In this document: piece after piece, positions 33,475 to 43,216 of the stretch
How positions within the stretch are numbered: position 1 is the stretch's first letter
Layout: every line of letters starts with the position of its first letter
Assembly: GCA_017546505.1 (NCBI GenBank)
Contig: JAFYWV010000005.1
Coordinates: forward strand, 1 to 50,890
From: Bacteroidaceae bacterium
GTDB lineage: Bacteria > Bacteroidota > Bacteroidia > Bacteroidales > Bacteroidaceae
DNA: 50,890 nucleotides
Direction of reading: 5' to 3'
Position numbers and translations under genes: made by a program
Notes under the pieces: model-generated
Seen by the model: the letters and a program-made list of their open reading frames with translations, nothing else
The model's database searches: none
What the model was told of the DNA's origin: nothing

Positions 33475-34800
33475 ATGAAAGTTTTGAAATTTGGCGGAAC
33501 TTCAGTCGGTTCGGCCGAGCGTATGCAGGGTGTCGTTAATCTTATTAACGATGGTGAGACAAAGATTGTGGTTCTGTCGGCTATGTCGGGGACAACAAAT
33601 TCACTCATTGAGTTTACTAACTATTTGCGTAACGGAAATGTGAATGGTGCGTGTGAACACTCTACCTTTTTGCAGACAAAGTATATGCAGACAATCAATG
33701 AACTCTATAATACCGAGGAGGGCAGGGCTGCTGCTACAAACAAGGTGAACGAGATTTTCGCGCATTTGCGTGACTTGGCATTGCAGGCTTTGTCGGACGA
33801 GCTGGAAAAAGAGATTGTTGCACAGGGTGAGATTATCTCCACCAATATGGTGACACTTTATATGAAGGAGCAGGGTATTGACGTGGAGCTGTTGAATGCT
33901 CTCGATTTTATGCGTCTATCTGTTAACGGTGAGCCCGACCTTGAATATATACGAGAGCATTTGTTGCCATTGCTGGATGTTGACAACAAGAGTCGTATAT
34001 ATATTACACAAGGATTTATTTGTATGAACCACGAGGGGAGCTACGATAATCTGCAACGTGGCGGCAGCGACTACACTGCCACATTGATTGGTTCGGCGGT
34101 GAATGCCGAGGAGGTGCAGATTTGGACCGATATTGACGGTGTACACAATAACGACCCCCGTGTTGTGGAGAATACTTCTCCGGTGCGCAACCTTCACTTT
34201 GAGGAGAGCGCCGAGCTTGCTTATTTCGGTGCCAAGATTTTGCATCCGACCTGTATATTGCCGGCTAAACTCACAGGTACTCCTGTGCGACTGCTCAATA
34301 CAATGGACCCCAAAGCCGAGGGAACACGCATCGATAACAATCTCACACGTCCTGGCGAGATAAAGGCGATAGCCGCAAAGGAGAACATTACTGCAATCAA
34401 GATTAAGAGCGGCAGAATGTTGCTTGCTTACGGTTTCCTGCGCAAGGTGTTTGAGATATTCGAGAAGTACAGGACATCGATTGATATGATTTGTACATCC
34501 GAGGTGGGTGTCTCTGTTTCAATTGATGATGACCGTCGTTTGGACGAGATTGTTGCAGAGTTGCAGAAGATTGGTACTATTACTGTTGACCGCAATATGT
34601 GTATTGTGTGCGTGGTGGGCGACCTTAACTGGGAGAACGTAGGTTTTGAGGCTCGTGCAATGGAGGCAATGAAGGATATTCCTGTGCGTATGGTATCGTA
34701 CGGCGGAAGCAACTATAATATATCGTTCCTTGTGCGTGAAGAGGATAAGGTTAGGGCATTGCGTTCTTTGAGTGCCTCAATCTTCGGTACCGGAAAATAA
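33475..34800 (+). CDS. Aspartokinase
   Basis: This enzyme phosphorylates aspartate, the first step to lysine, threonine, methionine and diaminopimelate. The 441-residue protein has the N-terminal KFGGTSVGSAERM motif, the GGSDYTATLIGSAV nucleotide region and WTDIDGVHNNDPR, followed by two C-terminal ACT domains (about 300-441), where lysine or threonine feedback is expected. No homoserine dehydrogenase is fused. lysA starts 10 bases after its stop, so they form an operon, which suggests a lysine/DAP role. Confidence 0.93.
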   Translation: MKVLKFGGTSVGSAERMQGVVNLINDGETKIVVLSAMSGTTNSLIEFTNYLRNGNVNGACEHSTFLQTKYMQTINELYNTEEGRAAATNKVNEIFAHLRDLALQALSDELEKEIVAQGEIISTNMVTLYMKEQGIDVELLNALDFMRLSVNGEPDLEYIREHLLPLLDVDNKSRIYITQGFICMNHEGSYDNLQRGGSDYTATLIGSAVNAEEVQIWTDIDGVHNNDPRVVENTSPVRNLHFEESAELAYFGAKILHPTCILPAKLTGTPVRLLNTMDPKAEGTRIDNNLTRPGEIKAIAAKENITAIKIKSGRMLLAYGFLRKVFEIFEKYRTSIDMICTSEVGVSVSIDDDRRLDEIVAELQKIGTITVDRNMCIVCVVGDLNWENVGFEARAMEAMKDIPVRMVSYGGSNYNISFLVREEDKVRALRSLSASIFGTGK

Positions 34801-34810
34801 CATAGATGCA

Positions 34811-35968
34811 ATGAATTTTCCTGTAGATTTTTTCAGAGGTCTTGATACGCCGTTCTACTATTATGATGTGGAGCTGTTGGAAAAGACTGTTGCCACTGTT
34901 AAGGCCGAGGCTGCGCGATATGGTAATTTTGATGTCCATTATGCCATAAAGGCAAACTTCAATCCTCGTCTGCTCAAGATAATGGCAGATGCCGGGTTGG
35001 GCGCCGATTGTGTCAGTGGTGGCGAGGTTGCTGCTGCGCTTGCGGCAGGTGTGCCTGCATCGAAGATTGTTTTTGCCGGTGTGGGAAAGACTGATAAGGA
35101 GATAGCTCTTGCCCTTGATGCGGGAATTTTCTGTTTCAACGCAGAGTCTGTTCCCGAACTTGAGGCTATTGAGGCTCTTGCCGCCGAGCGAGGAGTGGTG
35201 GCGCAGGTTGCACTCAGAATAAACCCGAATGTGGGGGCTCACACTCATAGCAATATAACAACCGGCTTGGCCGAGAACAAGTTCGGCATCGGTTATGAGC
35301 AACTCGACGATGTTATCAATGTCATTGGTGGTTTGGAGCACATTGAGCTTATTGGCTTGCATTTCCATATTGGTTCGCAAATTCTTGTGATGGACGATTT
35401 CATTGCTTTGTGTGGACGAATCAACGAATTGCAGGAGTTGCTCTATGAGACACGTGGCTTGGTGCTGCCGCATATCAATGTGGGTGGTGGTCTCGGTATA
35501 CGTTACGATGCACCGGACAAATATCCTGTTCCCGATTTTGAACTATACTTTGCAACGTATGCCAACAACCTGAAACTATATCCTGGTCAGCGTGTGCATT
35601 TTGAGCTGGGGCGCAGTATTGTGGCGCAGTGTGGCGCGCTTGTGACGCGTGTCACATACGTGAAAACTGGTGGTTGCAAAAAGTTTGTGATTGTGGATGC
35701 CGGAATGAATGACCTGATACGTCCGGCTCTGTACGATGCTTATCACCGCATTGAGAATATCTGTTCAGATAAGGAAGATGAGGTTTATGATGTGGTGGGT
35801 CCGGTGTGTGAGTCGTCCGATGTTTTCTGCCGTGACCGCAAGATGCCGATGACAGAGCGTGGCGACCTGCTTGTAATAAGGTCGGCCGGTGCATACGGCG
35901 AGGCAATGTCTTTCGGGTATAACTGCCGCGCATTGCCGATGAGTGTGTTGTCGACAGATATGGTGTAA
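34811..35968 (+). CDS. lysA: Diaminopimelate decarboxylase
   Basis: LysA decarboxylates meso-diaminopimelate to lysine with PLP. The 385-residue product has the PLP-lysine motif VHYAIKANFNPRLL, GADCVSGGEV, the phosphate-binding GLHFHIGSQI and NVGGGLGI, the substrate-binding ELGRSIVAQCG and the catalytic-Cys motif GPVCESSDVF. ATG 34811 gives the usual start; the longer frame begins inside aspartokinase. It is the second gene of the aspartokinase-lysA operon. Confidence 0.95.
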   Translation: MNFPVDFFRGLDTPFYYYDVELLEKTVATVKAEAARYGNFDVHYAIKANFNPRLLKIMADAGLGADCVSGGEVAAALAAGVPASKIVFAGVGKTDKEIALALDAGIFCFNAESVPELEAIEALAAERGVVAQVALRINPNVGAHTHSNITTGLAENKFGIGYEQLDDVINVIGGLEHIELIGLHFHIGSQILVMDDFIALCGRINELQELLYETRGLVLPHINVGGGLGIRYDAPDKYPVPDFELYFATYANNLKLYPGQRVHFELGRSIVAQCGALVTRVTYVKTGGCKKFVIVDAGMNDLIRPALYDAYHRIENICSDKEDEVYDVVGPVCESSDVFCRDRKMPMTERGDLLVIRSAGAYGEAMSFGYNCRALPMSVLSTDMV

Positions 35969-36005
35969 TTTAAAATATGTTTAACAAATTTATAAAGCAA
36001 ATAGT

Positions 36006-36896
36006 ATGAGAAAATTTTATTTGTTGTTTGCTCTATGTTTTGCTGTGTTTGTATCTCAGGCACAGGAAACAGTTGCCAACGGCGTAAAAGAGAACCAGCC
36101 CGAAGAAGAGGTGAGTAAAAGTCCTATTACATTTAAAATTTCGTATCATTTGGGGTCAAGCACCATTGCCAACCATTATATGAGTGCGAATGCGTATAAG
36201 GGTGTTGCATCCGGTATACACGTGGACTTGGGGCGTTTTTACAAGCGTTGGGAAAATATTTCCTGGAACTTGTCATTTGATAACTACTCGGCTTTTAAGG
36301 CTGCCGGTGGACTTGAGAATGCTGCCAAGACTTCGTCAATGAGTTACAAGGCTTTGGACTTGAATTACAGCTCATTCTATAATTGGAAGTTTGGCAAGGG
36401 ACTGATGGTTAAAGTTGGTGGTGGTGTTGACATATCGGGTGATTTGATAACAAATTTGACTCACCAGATGAACAATGCTGCGTCTATGAATGTTCTTGCA
36501 CAGCTTGAGGCTTCGGCAGGTATCTGCTATACATTCAAGTTTAAAAAATGGATGCTTGGACTGTCTGGAGATATTTCAACTCCTTTTGCAGGGCTTATAA
36601 TGACCGATGCAAGGCACGAGTCGGGTGTCGGCTCTTTTACTAAAAAAGATCTTATGGGTTATTATTTCTCTCATATCAAGGGTACAAGTTTTTCTAATCT
36701 CCAGGGTGTCGATTTTGACTTTGGTATCAAATTCATAACCCCAAAAGTGGCTATTGTTCTGGACATTGTGACTGAGAACCGTTGGTGGTATGTGAATGAA
36801 ATTCAGAACATCCGCAAGAATGCAATGTTCCAAATTGGTGCAAGTTTCAATATTGCCAATCTCAAACAAACAAAAACTGTTCAACGTTATTTCTAA
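36006..36896 (+). CDS. Secreted, probably outer-membrane beta-barrel protein
   Basis: The 296-residue protein has a signal peptide (MRKFYLLFALCFAVFVSQAQ) and many alternating-hydrophobic strands (for example ISWNLSFDNYSAF, LMVKVGGGVDISGDL), ending in Phe as many barrel proteins do. I do not recognise a specific family. It precedes an S41 peptidase lipoprotein by 11 bases, so the two probably form an operon. Confidence 0.65.
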   Translation: MRKFYLLFALCFAVFVSQAQETVANGVKENQPEEEVSKSPITFKISYHLGSSTIANHYMSANAYKGVASGIHVDLGRFYKRWENISWNLSFDNYSAFKAAGGLENAAKTSSMSYKALDLNYSSFYNWKFGKGLMVKVGGGVDISGDLITNLTHQMNNAASMNVLAQLEASAGICYTFKFKKWMLGLSGDISTPFAGLIMTDARHESGVGSFTKKDLMGYYFSHIKGTSFSNLQGVDFDFGIKFITPKVAIVLDIVTENRWWYVNEIQNIRKNAMFQIGASFNIANLKQTKTVQRYF

Positions 36897-36907
36897 ACTG
36901 AAAAATT

Positions 36908-37939
36908 ATGAAAAAGATATTATCACTTTTGGCATTTACTCTGATGCTTGGTGCCTGTGAAAAGGCCGAGACTTATGAAGAGGTTGACAATGATTTTATG
37001 CACAATTTCGATGTAGCGTGGAATCTTGTAAATGAAAATTATTGTTTCTTGGGTTACAAGAACATTGATTGGGACAAGGTATATGATGAATATAAACCCC
37101 GCGTGGAGAGTGCAAAGGATGAATTTGAGTTCTTTGACATTATGTGCGACCTTGTAGATATTTTTCGTGATGGACATTCTGGTATAATCTCTAATTTTGA
37201 CAGGCACGGAGGCGACTATACTATCGGACCAAACGGAGAGTCTTATCCGAAGGATTATATATCTTCGAGTGTTGTGGAGAACTATCTTTTGAAGAGACGT
37301 GTTACAAAGAACAAGTTTGTATATGGAATTATAGAGCAGGGAGAGCGTAAATTCGCTTATATCGGATATCCTGATTTCTCTGTAAGCTTGGGTGATGTGG
37401 ACCTTCAATATATTGCACCGTTTGTTGATGAAGCAGATGGTTTGATTGTCGACATACGTAATAACCCCGGTGGTGTAGGTGGTTATGGACTTTTGTTTGC
37501 CGGTCATTTCTTCTCGGAAAAGACTTTGGTAGGATACACTGCAAGAAAAAATGGTGTAGGACACGATGATTTCACAGACCTCTATGAGGTTAAGGTAGAG
37601 CCTGCGTCTGCTAATAACTGGTCGGATAAGCCTACAATGTTGCTTACTAACCGCGTAGTGTATTCAACGGCAAATATTCTTGCAAGCGCTTTGAGATATG
37701 CACCGAATGTGACACTTGTGGGTGGTCGCTCTGGTGGTGGCGGTGGACTCCCCGAAGTCTACTATCTGCCTAACGGCTGGGCGTTTGCATTGCCAAGCAA
37801 TGTTATCTTTGATGTTGAAAAGCAACACATTGAGAATGGTGTTGAGCCTGATGTGGAGATTCATATCTCAGATGAGGACGCTGATAATGAAAAGGATACT
37901 ATACTTGAAAAGGCGATTGAACTGCTGATGCAGAAATAA
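36908..37939 (+). CDS. S41-family peptidase lipoprotein
   Basis: The 343-residue protein has a signal peptide and lipobox (TLMLGACEKA, Cys17). It fits the C-terminal-processing-peptidase (S41) fold: a helical N part (about 30-90), then ADGLIVDIRNNPGGVGGYG and LLTNRVVYSTANILASAL with a candidate nucleophile Ser, and GRSGGGGGLPEVYYLPNG. A PDZ domain is not evident. A strong hairpin (37958-37988) ends the unit. Confidence 0.82.
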   Translation: MKKILSLLAFTLMLGACEKAETYEEVDNDFMHNFDVAWNLVNENYCFLGYKNIDWDKVYDEYKPRVESAKDEFEFFDIMCDLVDIFRDGHSGIISNFDRHGGDYTIGPNGESYPKDYISSSVVENYLLKRRVTKNKFVYGIIEQGERKFAYIGYPDFSVSLGDVDLQYIAPFVDEADGLIVDIRNNPGGVGGYGLLFAGHFFSEKTLVGYTARKNGVGHDDFTDLYEVKVEPASANNWSDKPTMLLTNRVVYSTANILASALRYAPNVTLVGGRSGGGGGLPEVYYLPNGWAFALPSNVIFDVEKQHIENGVEPDVEIHISDEDADNEKDTILEKAIELLMQK

Positions 37940-37957
37940 GTTACCGCTCATTAAAAT

Positions 37958-37988
37958 AACAAAGGAAAGCCCACCGCTTTCCTTTGTT
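37958..37988. terminator. Bidirectional terminator between S41 peptidase and LolC/E-type permease
   Basis: A perfect 13-bp stem (37958-37970 with 37976-37988) with a 5-base loop is followed on + by GTTTTATT. On - it follows the end of the permease gene. Confidence 0.85.
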
Positions 37989-37991
37989 GTT

Positions 37992-39230
37992 TTATTCAAA
38001 CTTTATTGCTTTGATTGGCTCTATCTTTGATATGAGCATTGATGGGAGAATGAGTATTGCAATTGATATTATGAACATTGCAATGTTCATTGGTACAAGC
38101 AACCAACTGAATTCAATGGGTACGCTGCTCATATAGTACATCTCGGGGTCTATAGCTATGATGCCTGTCTGTTGTTGTATTATGCATATTGCAATGGCAA
38201 GTACGTTGCCTGCAATCATACCTCTTGCTACAATGATGCCTGCATAATAGATGAAGATTTTTCTTATTGAAAGGTTGTTTGCACCTGTTGCCTTCATAAT
38301 ACCGATGAAGTTGCTCTTCTCGAGAATGAGAATGAAGAGGCCTGATATCATTGTGAAGCTTGCTATGCAGATGACAAGGATTAGGATTATCCACACCGTC
38401 TGGTCAAGGACATCGAGCCAATTGAACATTGTGGGGTAGAGCTCGTCGATGGTGGGCGTGGCAAGTCTCTCGTTATTTCTTTTGCAGGCATCGAGGACAA
38501 CTTGTCCAATCTCTTTACGGCAATCTTCCCTTTGGTCGAAACTCTTTACAGTGAGCTCTATGCCGGTTGCCTTGTCTGTGTTCCATCCGTTCAATTTCCG
38601 GGTTGTGTATATGTCAGTCAAGGCCATAATGTCGTCAAACTCGGCGAGGTGGGTTTCGTATATTGCCGCAACACTCATTTTGCGTGCTCTTGTACCACCT
38701 TGCATAAAATAGACATTGACCTTGTCGCCTTTTTTAATCTTGAGCCTGTCGGCTGTTGACTTTGATATTATTATGGTGTTCGATGCTCTTTCTCCCGAGA
38801 ACAGTGGTAACTCGCCCTCGACAATGTTTGTTTTGAAGAATGAGAGGTCGTAGTCGGTATCTACTCCTTTCAATACAATACCTTCGTATTCGCCATTTGC
38901 GAGAATTATTCCTGGTATTTGTGCATAGTGCTGTATATGTTTTATACCTTTTGTGGCAAATAGTGACTGTGTCAGTGTGCTGTCTGTGGTTATTGGGCTT
39001 GCCCCATCGCTGCTCTGTTCAAAATTCAAAATCTGTATATGTCCACCAAATCCTACAACCTTGTCCCGTACCTGGTTTTTGAAACCGACAATGATGCATA
39101 TAGACAGGAACATTACCATTGTGCCTACCGTTACCCCCCATTGTGCGATGGTGACGGCAGGGCGTGAAAGACGACGCTGTCCTTTACGTGTACTGTAGAG
39201 CCTGCGGGCAAGGAATAGTTCAAGATTCAT
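37992..39230 (-). CDS. LolC/E-type ABC transporter permease
   Basis: The 412-residue protein has one N-terminal membrane helix, a large periplasmic domain (about 55-260) and three C-terminal helices, the MacB/FtsX-type layout. The start (NLELFLARRL, then RPAVTIAQWGVTVGTMVMFL) and FIGIMKATGANNLSIRKIF are typical of LolC/LolE, which extract lipoproteins from the inner membrane. It starts 3 bases after the lipocalin-like gene on the same strand. Confidence 0.88.
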   Translation of the reverse strand: MNLELFLARRLYSTRKGQRRLSRPAVTIAQWGVTVGTMVMFLSICIIVGFKNQVRDKVVGFGGHIQILNFEQSSDGASPITTDSTLTQSLFATKGIKHIQHYAQIPGIILANGEYEGIVLKGVDTDYDLSFFKTNIVEGELPLFSGERASNTIIISKSTADRLKIKKGDKVNVYFMQGGTRARKMSVAAIYETHLAEFDDIMALTDIYTTRKLNGWNTDKATGIELTVKSFDQREDCRKEIGQVVLDACKRNNERLATPTIDELYPTMFNWLDVLDQTVWIILILVICIASFTMISGLFILILEKSNFIGIMKATGANNLSIRKIFIYYAGIIVARGMIAGNVLAIAICIIQQQTGIIAIDPEMYYMSSVPIEFSWLLVPMNIAMFIISIAILILPSMLISKIEPIKAIKFE

Positions 39231-39233
39231 AGG

Positions 39234-39611
39234 TTAGAATTTGCGGAATGTGAGTATCACTTCATCCGATTGCAATATCATAGCTTTTTTTGTCAGTTTG
39301 TTGACGGCAAAATGCTCGTCGTCGGGGTTGTAGAAACCAAAAGATTTTGGGTCTTGGGGCTTCTCCTTCATCTGTATGAACAATGAATCGCCGGTGTGTT
39401 GGAAACGTCCTTTGCCTCCAACGTTTGTTGTTATCAAACTCAACTGTATAGCCCAAAAACGGTCTTCGTTATGCTTGGCTATTGTTGTGTCGTTGTTGAG
39501 TTCTTCTATTTTCAGCAATTTCCAAAAGCCACCAAGGTCGCCGTTATTATCGGCCTTCTGGCACGATGTAACGAGGAATGCACATAATAGTATGTATATA
39601 ATCTTTTTCAT
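39234..39611 (-). CDS. Lipocalin-like lipoprotein
   Basis: The 125-residue protein has a signal peptide and lipobox (LCAFLVTSCQ, Cys17) and a short beta-rich body starting GFWKLLKIEEL, similar to the lipocalin-like families common in Bacteroidota. It lies between wzi and the permease gene; spacing (8 and 3 bases) suggests one operon. Confidence 0.6.
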   Translation of the reverse strand: MKKIIYILLCAFLVTSCQKADNNGDLGGFWKLLKIEELNNDTTIAKHNEDRFWAIQLSLITTNVGGKGRFQHTGDSLFIQMKEKPQDPKSFGFYNPDDEHFAVNKLTKKAMILQSDEVILTFRKF

Positions 39612-39619
39612 TCTTATGT

Positions 39620-41101
39620 TTATTTACGGGTGTTGAATATGTTATGTCCTTTGATGGTTAGCATACCGCCATAGTTGTTGCCGTAGAGGTCGCCATTGTC
39701 AAGAGCAAAAGATGTGGTAATGCTCCAGCCTTTCATTACTCGTGGGCTGAATGTGAGTTCGAATAAGAACGAACGGTTGACTTTAATGTCTTTGAAAGGG
39801 ACGTGGTATGTTCCCCAGTTGTTGCTGCGTGTATAAAGTGTACGGTAATCCAACCAATTAAGTAATTTACCCTCCATAGCAAAATGGAAAGCCTCCACGC
39901 GGTTGTTGTAACAGTACTGTATACCATCTGTGTTGTATATCGGGGATGTACAGAGTGGTGTGGCTATCATCTGTCCATAATTGAACCAACCGGTATATAT
40001 GCCGTGGTTATAGTTGTTGTCGAGACAGCTTATCTGCTCGGGAAATCCCGGTCTGCTGTCGTTTAGGATTGGACCGCTTTGGTCTTTGAGGTTGAAGTAC
40101 TCAAATAGTATGTTTTTTATCCATTTGAATTTCTTCAGTTCAAGTTCTACGCCGACAAGCTGTTCGGTCCACAAGCCATACTCCCAAAACATCTGCGATT
40201 GGTCCTCGAATGTGTGCTCATAGTATGTGCGTAGTTTCCAGTTCTTGTCGTTCCAGGTTATTGCGCCTTCCCAAGTACCTAGCATATTGCCGGCAACGTT
40301 GGCTTGGTCGCAATCTGAATATGATGCGTCGCCGGCCAGTGGTATCAAGGCATAGAAAAAATCCTTTAAACGCAGTGGGTGTTTGTAGTTTAAATCCGGG
40401 TTCTTGTCAACGTTGTAGCTGTAACCGCTGAATTGGGTAGCCATTTGAATGCCAATCTCTGCCGTCAAAGGGAATTTGCTTTCGTTACCAATTCGCATAT
40501 ATCCGCTCTTTGAATGGTAGAGTAACTTCTCGGTGCGTGGTGAGTGTTCGTTGAAGAACTCCTTTTGCCACTTTCCGTGGGTGAAGAACCCGTATGCAAG
40601 ATGTCCTTTGATACCCAACCAACCTTTTGTACCCGGGATATTCCAGTATTCGGGTAATTCAATGCGTATTTGTGGAATAGGACGGGCGTTACCACTTTCA
40701 AATAAAGAGCCTGTTGAAAGACGATGGTTGGGAAGTTTTCCCCAACGTTCCTTTTGCCCTATTGATACAAGCAGTCTCTTCCATTGAAAATCGAAATAGG
40801 CCTGTTGTACAAAAACAGTAGATGCAATGTTGTAGCCAGCAACAATATCGGCACCCCATTCGAGGGTGATTTTTTTGTTGCTGAAATGATTGTGTCCCTC
40901 TACCCCCAGGCGTGTATAGGCAGAACCTGTTTTTTGACTCCCCAGTCCTTGTCTGTTTGATATGTGCCAGAAAGGTGCGTAGTCGCCGCTACCGTATGTG
41001 CCTGTAGCCTCGTAGTGAGTGGATATTGTCTGCGCAAAACAGCTTGCCGATACTGATAGCAACAGTGCTGCTGCCAACGATTTGATTGTCTTGAATATCA
41101 T
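39620..41101 (-). CDS. Wzi-like capsule assembly outer-membrane protein
   Basis: The 493-residue product has a signal peptide ending in CFAQ and the capsule-assembly Wzi family layout: ATGTYGSGDYAPFWHISNRQ near the start, then many barrel strands and internal blocks VSIGQKERWGKLPNHRLSTG and NARPIPQIRIELPEYW. Wzi proteins anchor capsule on the cell surface. It is first in the unit wzi - lipocalin - permease, with a two-copy hairpin repeat and -7 boxes upstream. Confidence 0.82.
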   Translation of the reverse strand: MIFKTIKSLAAALLLSVSASCFAQTISTHYEATGTYGSGDYAPFWHISNRQGLGSQKTGSAYTRLGVEGHNHFSNKKITLEWGADIVAGYNIASTVFVQQAYFDFQWKRLLVSIGQKERWGKLPNHRLSTGSLFESGNARPIPQIRIELPEYWNIPGTKGWLGIKGHLAYGFFTHGKWQKEFFNEHSPRTEKLLYHSKSGYMRIGNESKFPLTAEIGIQMATQFSGYSYNVDKNPDLNYKHPLRLKDFFYALIPLAGDASYSDCDQANVAGNMLGTWEGAITWNDKNWKLRTYYEHTFEDQSQMFWEYGLWTEQLVGVELELKKFKWIKNILFEYFNLKDQSGPILNDSRPGFPEQISCLDNNYNHGIYTGWFNYGQMIATPLCTSPIYNTDGIQYCYNNRVEAFHFAMEGKLLNWLDYRTLYTRSNNWGTYHVPFKDIKVNRSFLFELTFSPRVMKGWSITTSFALDNGDLYGNNYGGMLTIKGHNIFNTRK

Positions 41102-41475
41102 TCCGGTTATTATTGTTAACTTTTACAAAGATAGGTACAAACGAGCGAGAAATACGAAGCTTGCTTCAGTATTTTTTACTGCGAGTGCAGTAAATCTTCG
41201 ATTTTATCAAAGATAGGTACAAACGAGCGAGAAATACGAAGCTTGCTTCAGTATTTTTTACTGCGAGTGCTGTAAAACTGTTTTTTTGTAAATATTTGTA
41301 GGCAAAATAATCCTTGTTGGTAAAAATAAAAGAGTAGTGCTGTGGCTGTACTCGCATTTGTCGTAGGTAGTGTTGCTTTTTTGTTTTGTTTGAAAAATAA
41401 CAAAAACCCGAAAGATTTGTTTGTGTGTTGCTGTTATAAAATATGTGTGTCAATGGAAAAATTGACACACATATT
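41102..41475. other. 374-base region without gene (wzi / hsp15)
   Basis: It holds the tandem hairpin repeat with two wzi -7 boxes (41126-41275), about 150 bases of A/T-rich sequence in which I see no gene, and most of the terminator of the rplY-pth-hsp15 unit (41436-41479). Confidence 0.7.
41126..41275 (-). repeat. Tandem promoter-linked hairpin repeat upstream of wzi (two copies, 82-base period)
   Basis: Copy 1 (41126-41207) and copy 2 (41208-41275, shortened) are nearly identical. On the minus strand each contains the hairpin AATAC-T-GAAGC-AA-GCTTC-GTATT, TCTCG, 12 bases and a perfect -7 box TATCTTTG (41126-41133 and 41208-41215). The udk promoter region has a third, diverged copy. The copy-1 -7 box lies 25 bases from the wzi ATG. 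Confidence 0.8.
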
Positions 41476-41479
41476 TTAT
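41436..41479 (-). terminator. 18-bp hairpin overlapping the hsp15 stop codon
   Basis: Arms 41436-41453 and 41462-41479 are perfect complements around an 8-base loop. On the minus strand the stem begins inside the TAA stop (41476-41478). It ends the rplY-pth-hsp15 unit. Confidence 0.75.
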
Positions 41480-41895
41480 AGTTCTTCAAAGTCAAACTCC
41501 TCAGCGTCGCTGTCGTACCAGTCGTCGACGAATTGGTCAAGGTCGCGGCGCTCCTTCTTGGTGGGGCGTCCCGTTCCGCGCATACGACCGACAAAGCCAC
41601 TCATCTTGCTCATCTCAAGGATTTTGTACTGCTCCTGTGGAGTGACGTTTTCCATCAGTTCCGGAACAAGCTTCGCTCCCACTCTGTTTTCGGCGCACTT
41701 AAGTACCTTGAAAGAGTAGGTGACGGGTGCTTTCTTTACGTTGACAATATCGCCTACGCGTACATTATTGGCCGGCTTTGCAGTGCGGTCACCAATGCTT
41801 ATATGCCCTTTTTTGCAAGCCTCTGCCGCTATGCTGCGTGTCTTGTATATGCGCACAGCCCACAGCCATTTGTCTATTCGTGCCTGGTCAGCCAT
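41476..41895 (-). CDS. S4-domain RNA-binding protein (Hsp15-like)
   Basis: The 139-residue protein starts with an S4 RNA-binding domain ([41 protein letters not shown]), as in heat-shock protein 15, which rescues stalled 50S subunits. The C terminus is acidic ([16 protein letters not shown]). Its start overlaps the end of pth by 8 bases, so it is translated from the same message. Confidence 0.88.
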   Translation of the reverse strand: MADQARIDKWLWAVRIYKTRSIAAEACKKGHISIGDRTAKPANNVRVGDIVNVKKAPVTYSFKVLKCAENRVGAKLVPELMENVTPQEQYKILEMSKMSGFVGRMRGTGRPTKKERRDLDQFVDDWYDSDAEEFDFEEL

Positions 41896-42484
41896 TGTTC
41901 TCCTGCGGCTTATTGCCGTTGCCTTTCTTGTTGAACTGGTTCATTGTGCGTGCAAGACCTGCAAAACAGAAACTCTTGATGATTTCATTTGTGGTCTCAA
42001 GTTGCTGCTCAATGATTTTCTGCTCATCACTGTCAAACGCTCCAAGCACAAAGTTTACCTGGTGTCCTTTTCCAAAGTCGTTGCCTATACCAAAGCGCAG
42101 GCGTGCATAGTTGGTTGTGCCAAGTGTAGCGGCAATGTGTTTGAGTCCGTTGTGACCTCCGTCGCTGCCTTGCCCTTTGAGGCGTAGCGCGCCCACCGGC
42201 AATGCAAGGTCGTCGACAATTACCAGGATGTTTTCCAATGGGATTTTCTCTTGCTGCATCCAATAGCGCACAGCGTTGCCACTGAGGTTCATATAGGTAG
42301 ATGGCTTGAGCAGAACTAGCTTGCGGCCACGCACCGAGGTCTCTGCAATGTAGCCGTAACGCTTGTCTTGAAAAGCAGTATTGGACGCTTTTGCAAAAGC
42401 GTCCAATACAGTAAATCCTATGTTGTGGCGGGTTCCTTCGTACTCGTAGCCGATGTTGCCCAGCCCGACAATCAGATATTTCAT
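41888..42484 (-). CDS. pth: Peptidyl-tRNA hydrolase
   Basis: Pth recycles tRNA from dropped-off peptidyl-tRNA. The 198-residue length fits. Motifs: [20 protein letters not shown] with the catalytic His, [27 protein letters not shown] and [12 protein letters not shown]. The C terminus is basic and Asn-rich. It starts 11 bases after rplY, forming a translation-related operon rplY-pth-hsp15. Confidence 0.96.
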   Translation of the reverse strand: MKYLIVGLGNIGYEYEGTRHNIGFTVLDAFAKASNTAFQDKRYGYIAETSVRGRKLVLLKPSTYMNLSGNAVRYWMQQEKIPLENILVIVDDLALPVGALRLKGQGSDGGHNGLKHIAATLGTTNYARLRFGIGNDFGKGHQVNFVLGAFDSDEQKIIEQQLETTNEIIKSFCFAGLARTMNQFNKKGNGNKPQENNG

Positions 42485-42495
42485 TTGCAGTCGGA

Positions 42496-43074
42496 TTATT
42501 TTCTAGCGGCTGCGGCAGCTGCTGCAGATGCACGTGTTGTCTTAACAGAAGCAACAAGTGACTCCTTAGCTGATACGAGCTCAAGACCCTCGTAAGAAAG
42601 CTCACCTACCTTGATTGACTTACCGAGCTGAAGTGATGTTACGTCAACAGTCAAAAGCTCAGGGATTGCTGTGTAAAGAGCCTTTACCTTGAGGTAACGC
42701 TGAACCTGAACGAGCTTACCACCGGCACGTACACCGTCTGCAAGACCTTCGAGCTTAACAGGAACTGCCATAACGATTGGCTTCTCCTCTGTCACCTGGT
42801 AGAAATCTACGTGAAGGATAGTGTCCTTTACAGGGTGGAACTGAATGTCCTTCATAATTGCCTTAACGGTTACACCGTCAATAGTAAGGTCAACTACGTG
42901 GATATCCGGTGTGTAAACCAACTTGCGAAGGCCCTCTGTAGGTACGCTGAATGCCTTAGCCTCTTTTTCTACACCGTAAAGGTTGCAAGGTACAAGACCT
43001 GCGTTGCGAAGTGCGTTGGTAGCTTTCTTACCAACCTCGGTTCTAACTGAACCGTTGATGCTGATTGATTTCAT
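42496..43074 (-). CDS. rplY: 50S ribosomal protein L25 (Ctc form)
   Basis: L25/Ctc binds 5S rRNA. The 192-residue protein is the long form with an N-terminal L25 domain (about 1-90: [42 protein letters not shown]) and a C-terminal TL5-like beta domain (about 95-180), ending in an Ala-rich tail ([11 protein letters not shown]). It begins the unit with pth and hsp15. Confidence 0.95.
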   Translation of the reverse strand: MKSISINGSVRTEVGKKATNALRNAGLVPCNLYGVEKEAKAFSVPTEGLRKLVYTPDIHVVDLTIDGVTVKAIMKDIQFHPVKDTILHVDFYQVTEEKPIVMAVPVKLEGLADGVRAGGKLVQVQRYLKVKALYTAIPELLTVDVTSLQLGKSIKVGELSYEGLELVSAKESLVASVKTTRASAAAAAAARK

Positions 43075-43154
43075 AGTTAAAAATGTGTTACTCTAAATTA
43101 AGATTAAATTAACTTGCTTAATTCGCCATCACACGATGTCTCTAAAAGCGGGTG

Positions 43155-43186
43155 CAAAAGTACGCTTTTTTTTTGAAAGAAACAAG
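43155..43186 (-). promoter_or_regulatory. Promoter of rplY-pth-hsp15
   Basis: On the minus strand TACTTTTG (43155-43162) is a perfect -7 box, with CTTG (43183-43186) 20 bases upstream. The leader before ATG is about 75 bases. Confidence 0.65.
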
Positions 43187-43216
43187 CCTTATGTCTTGTT
43201 ATTATTTCTGTTTGTC

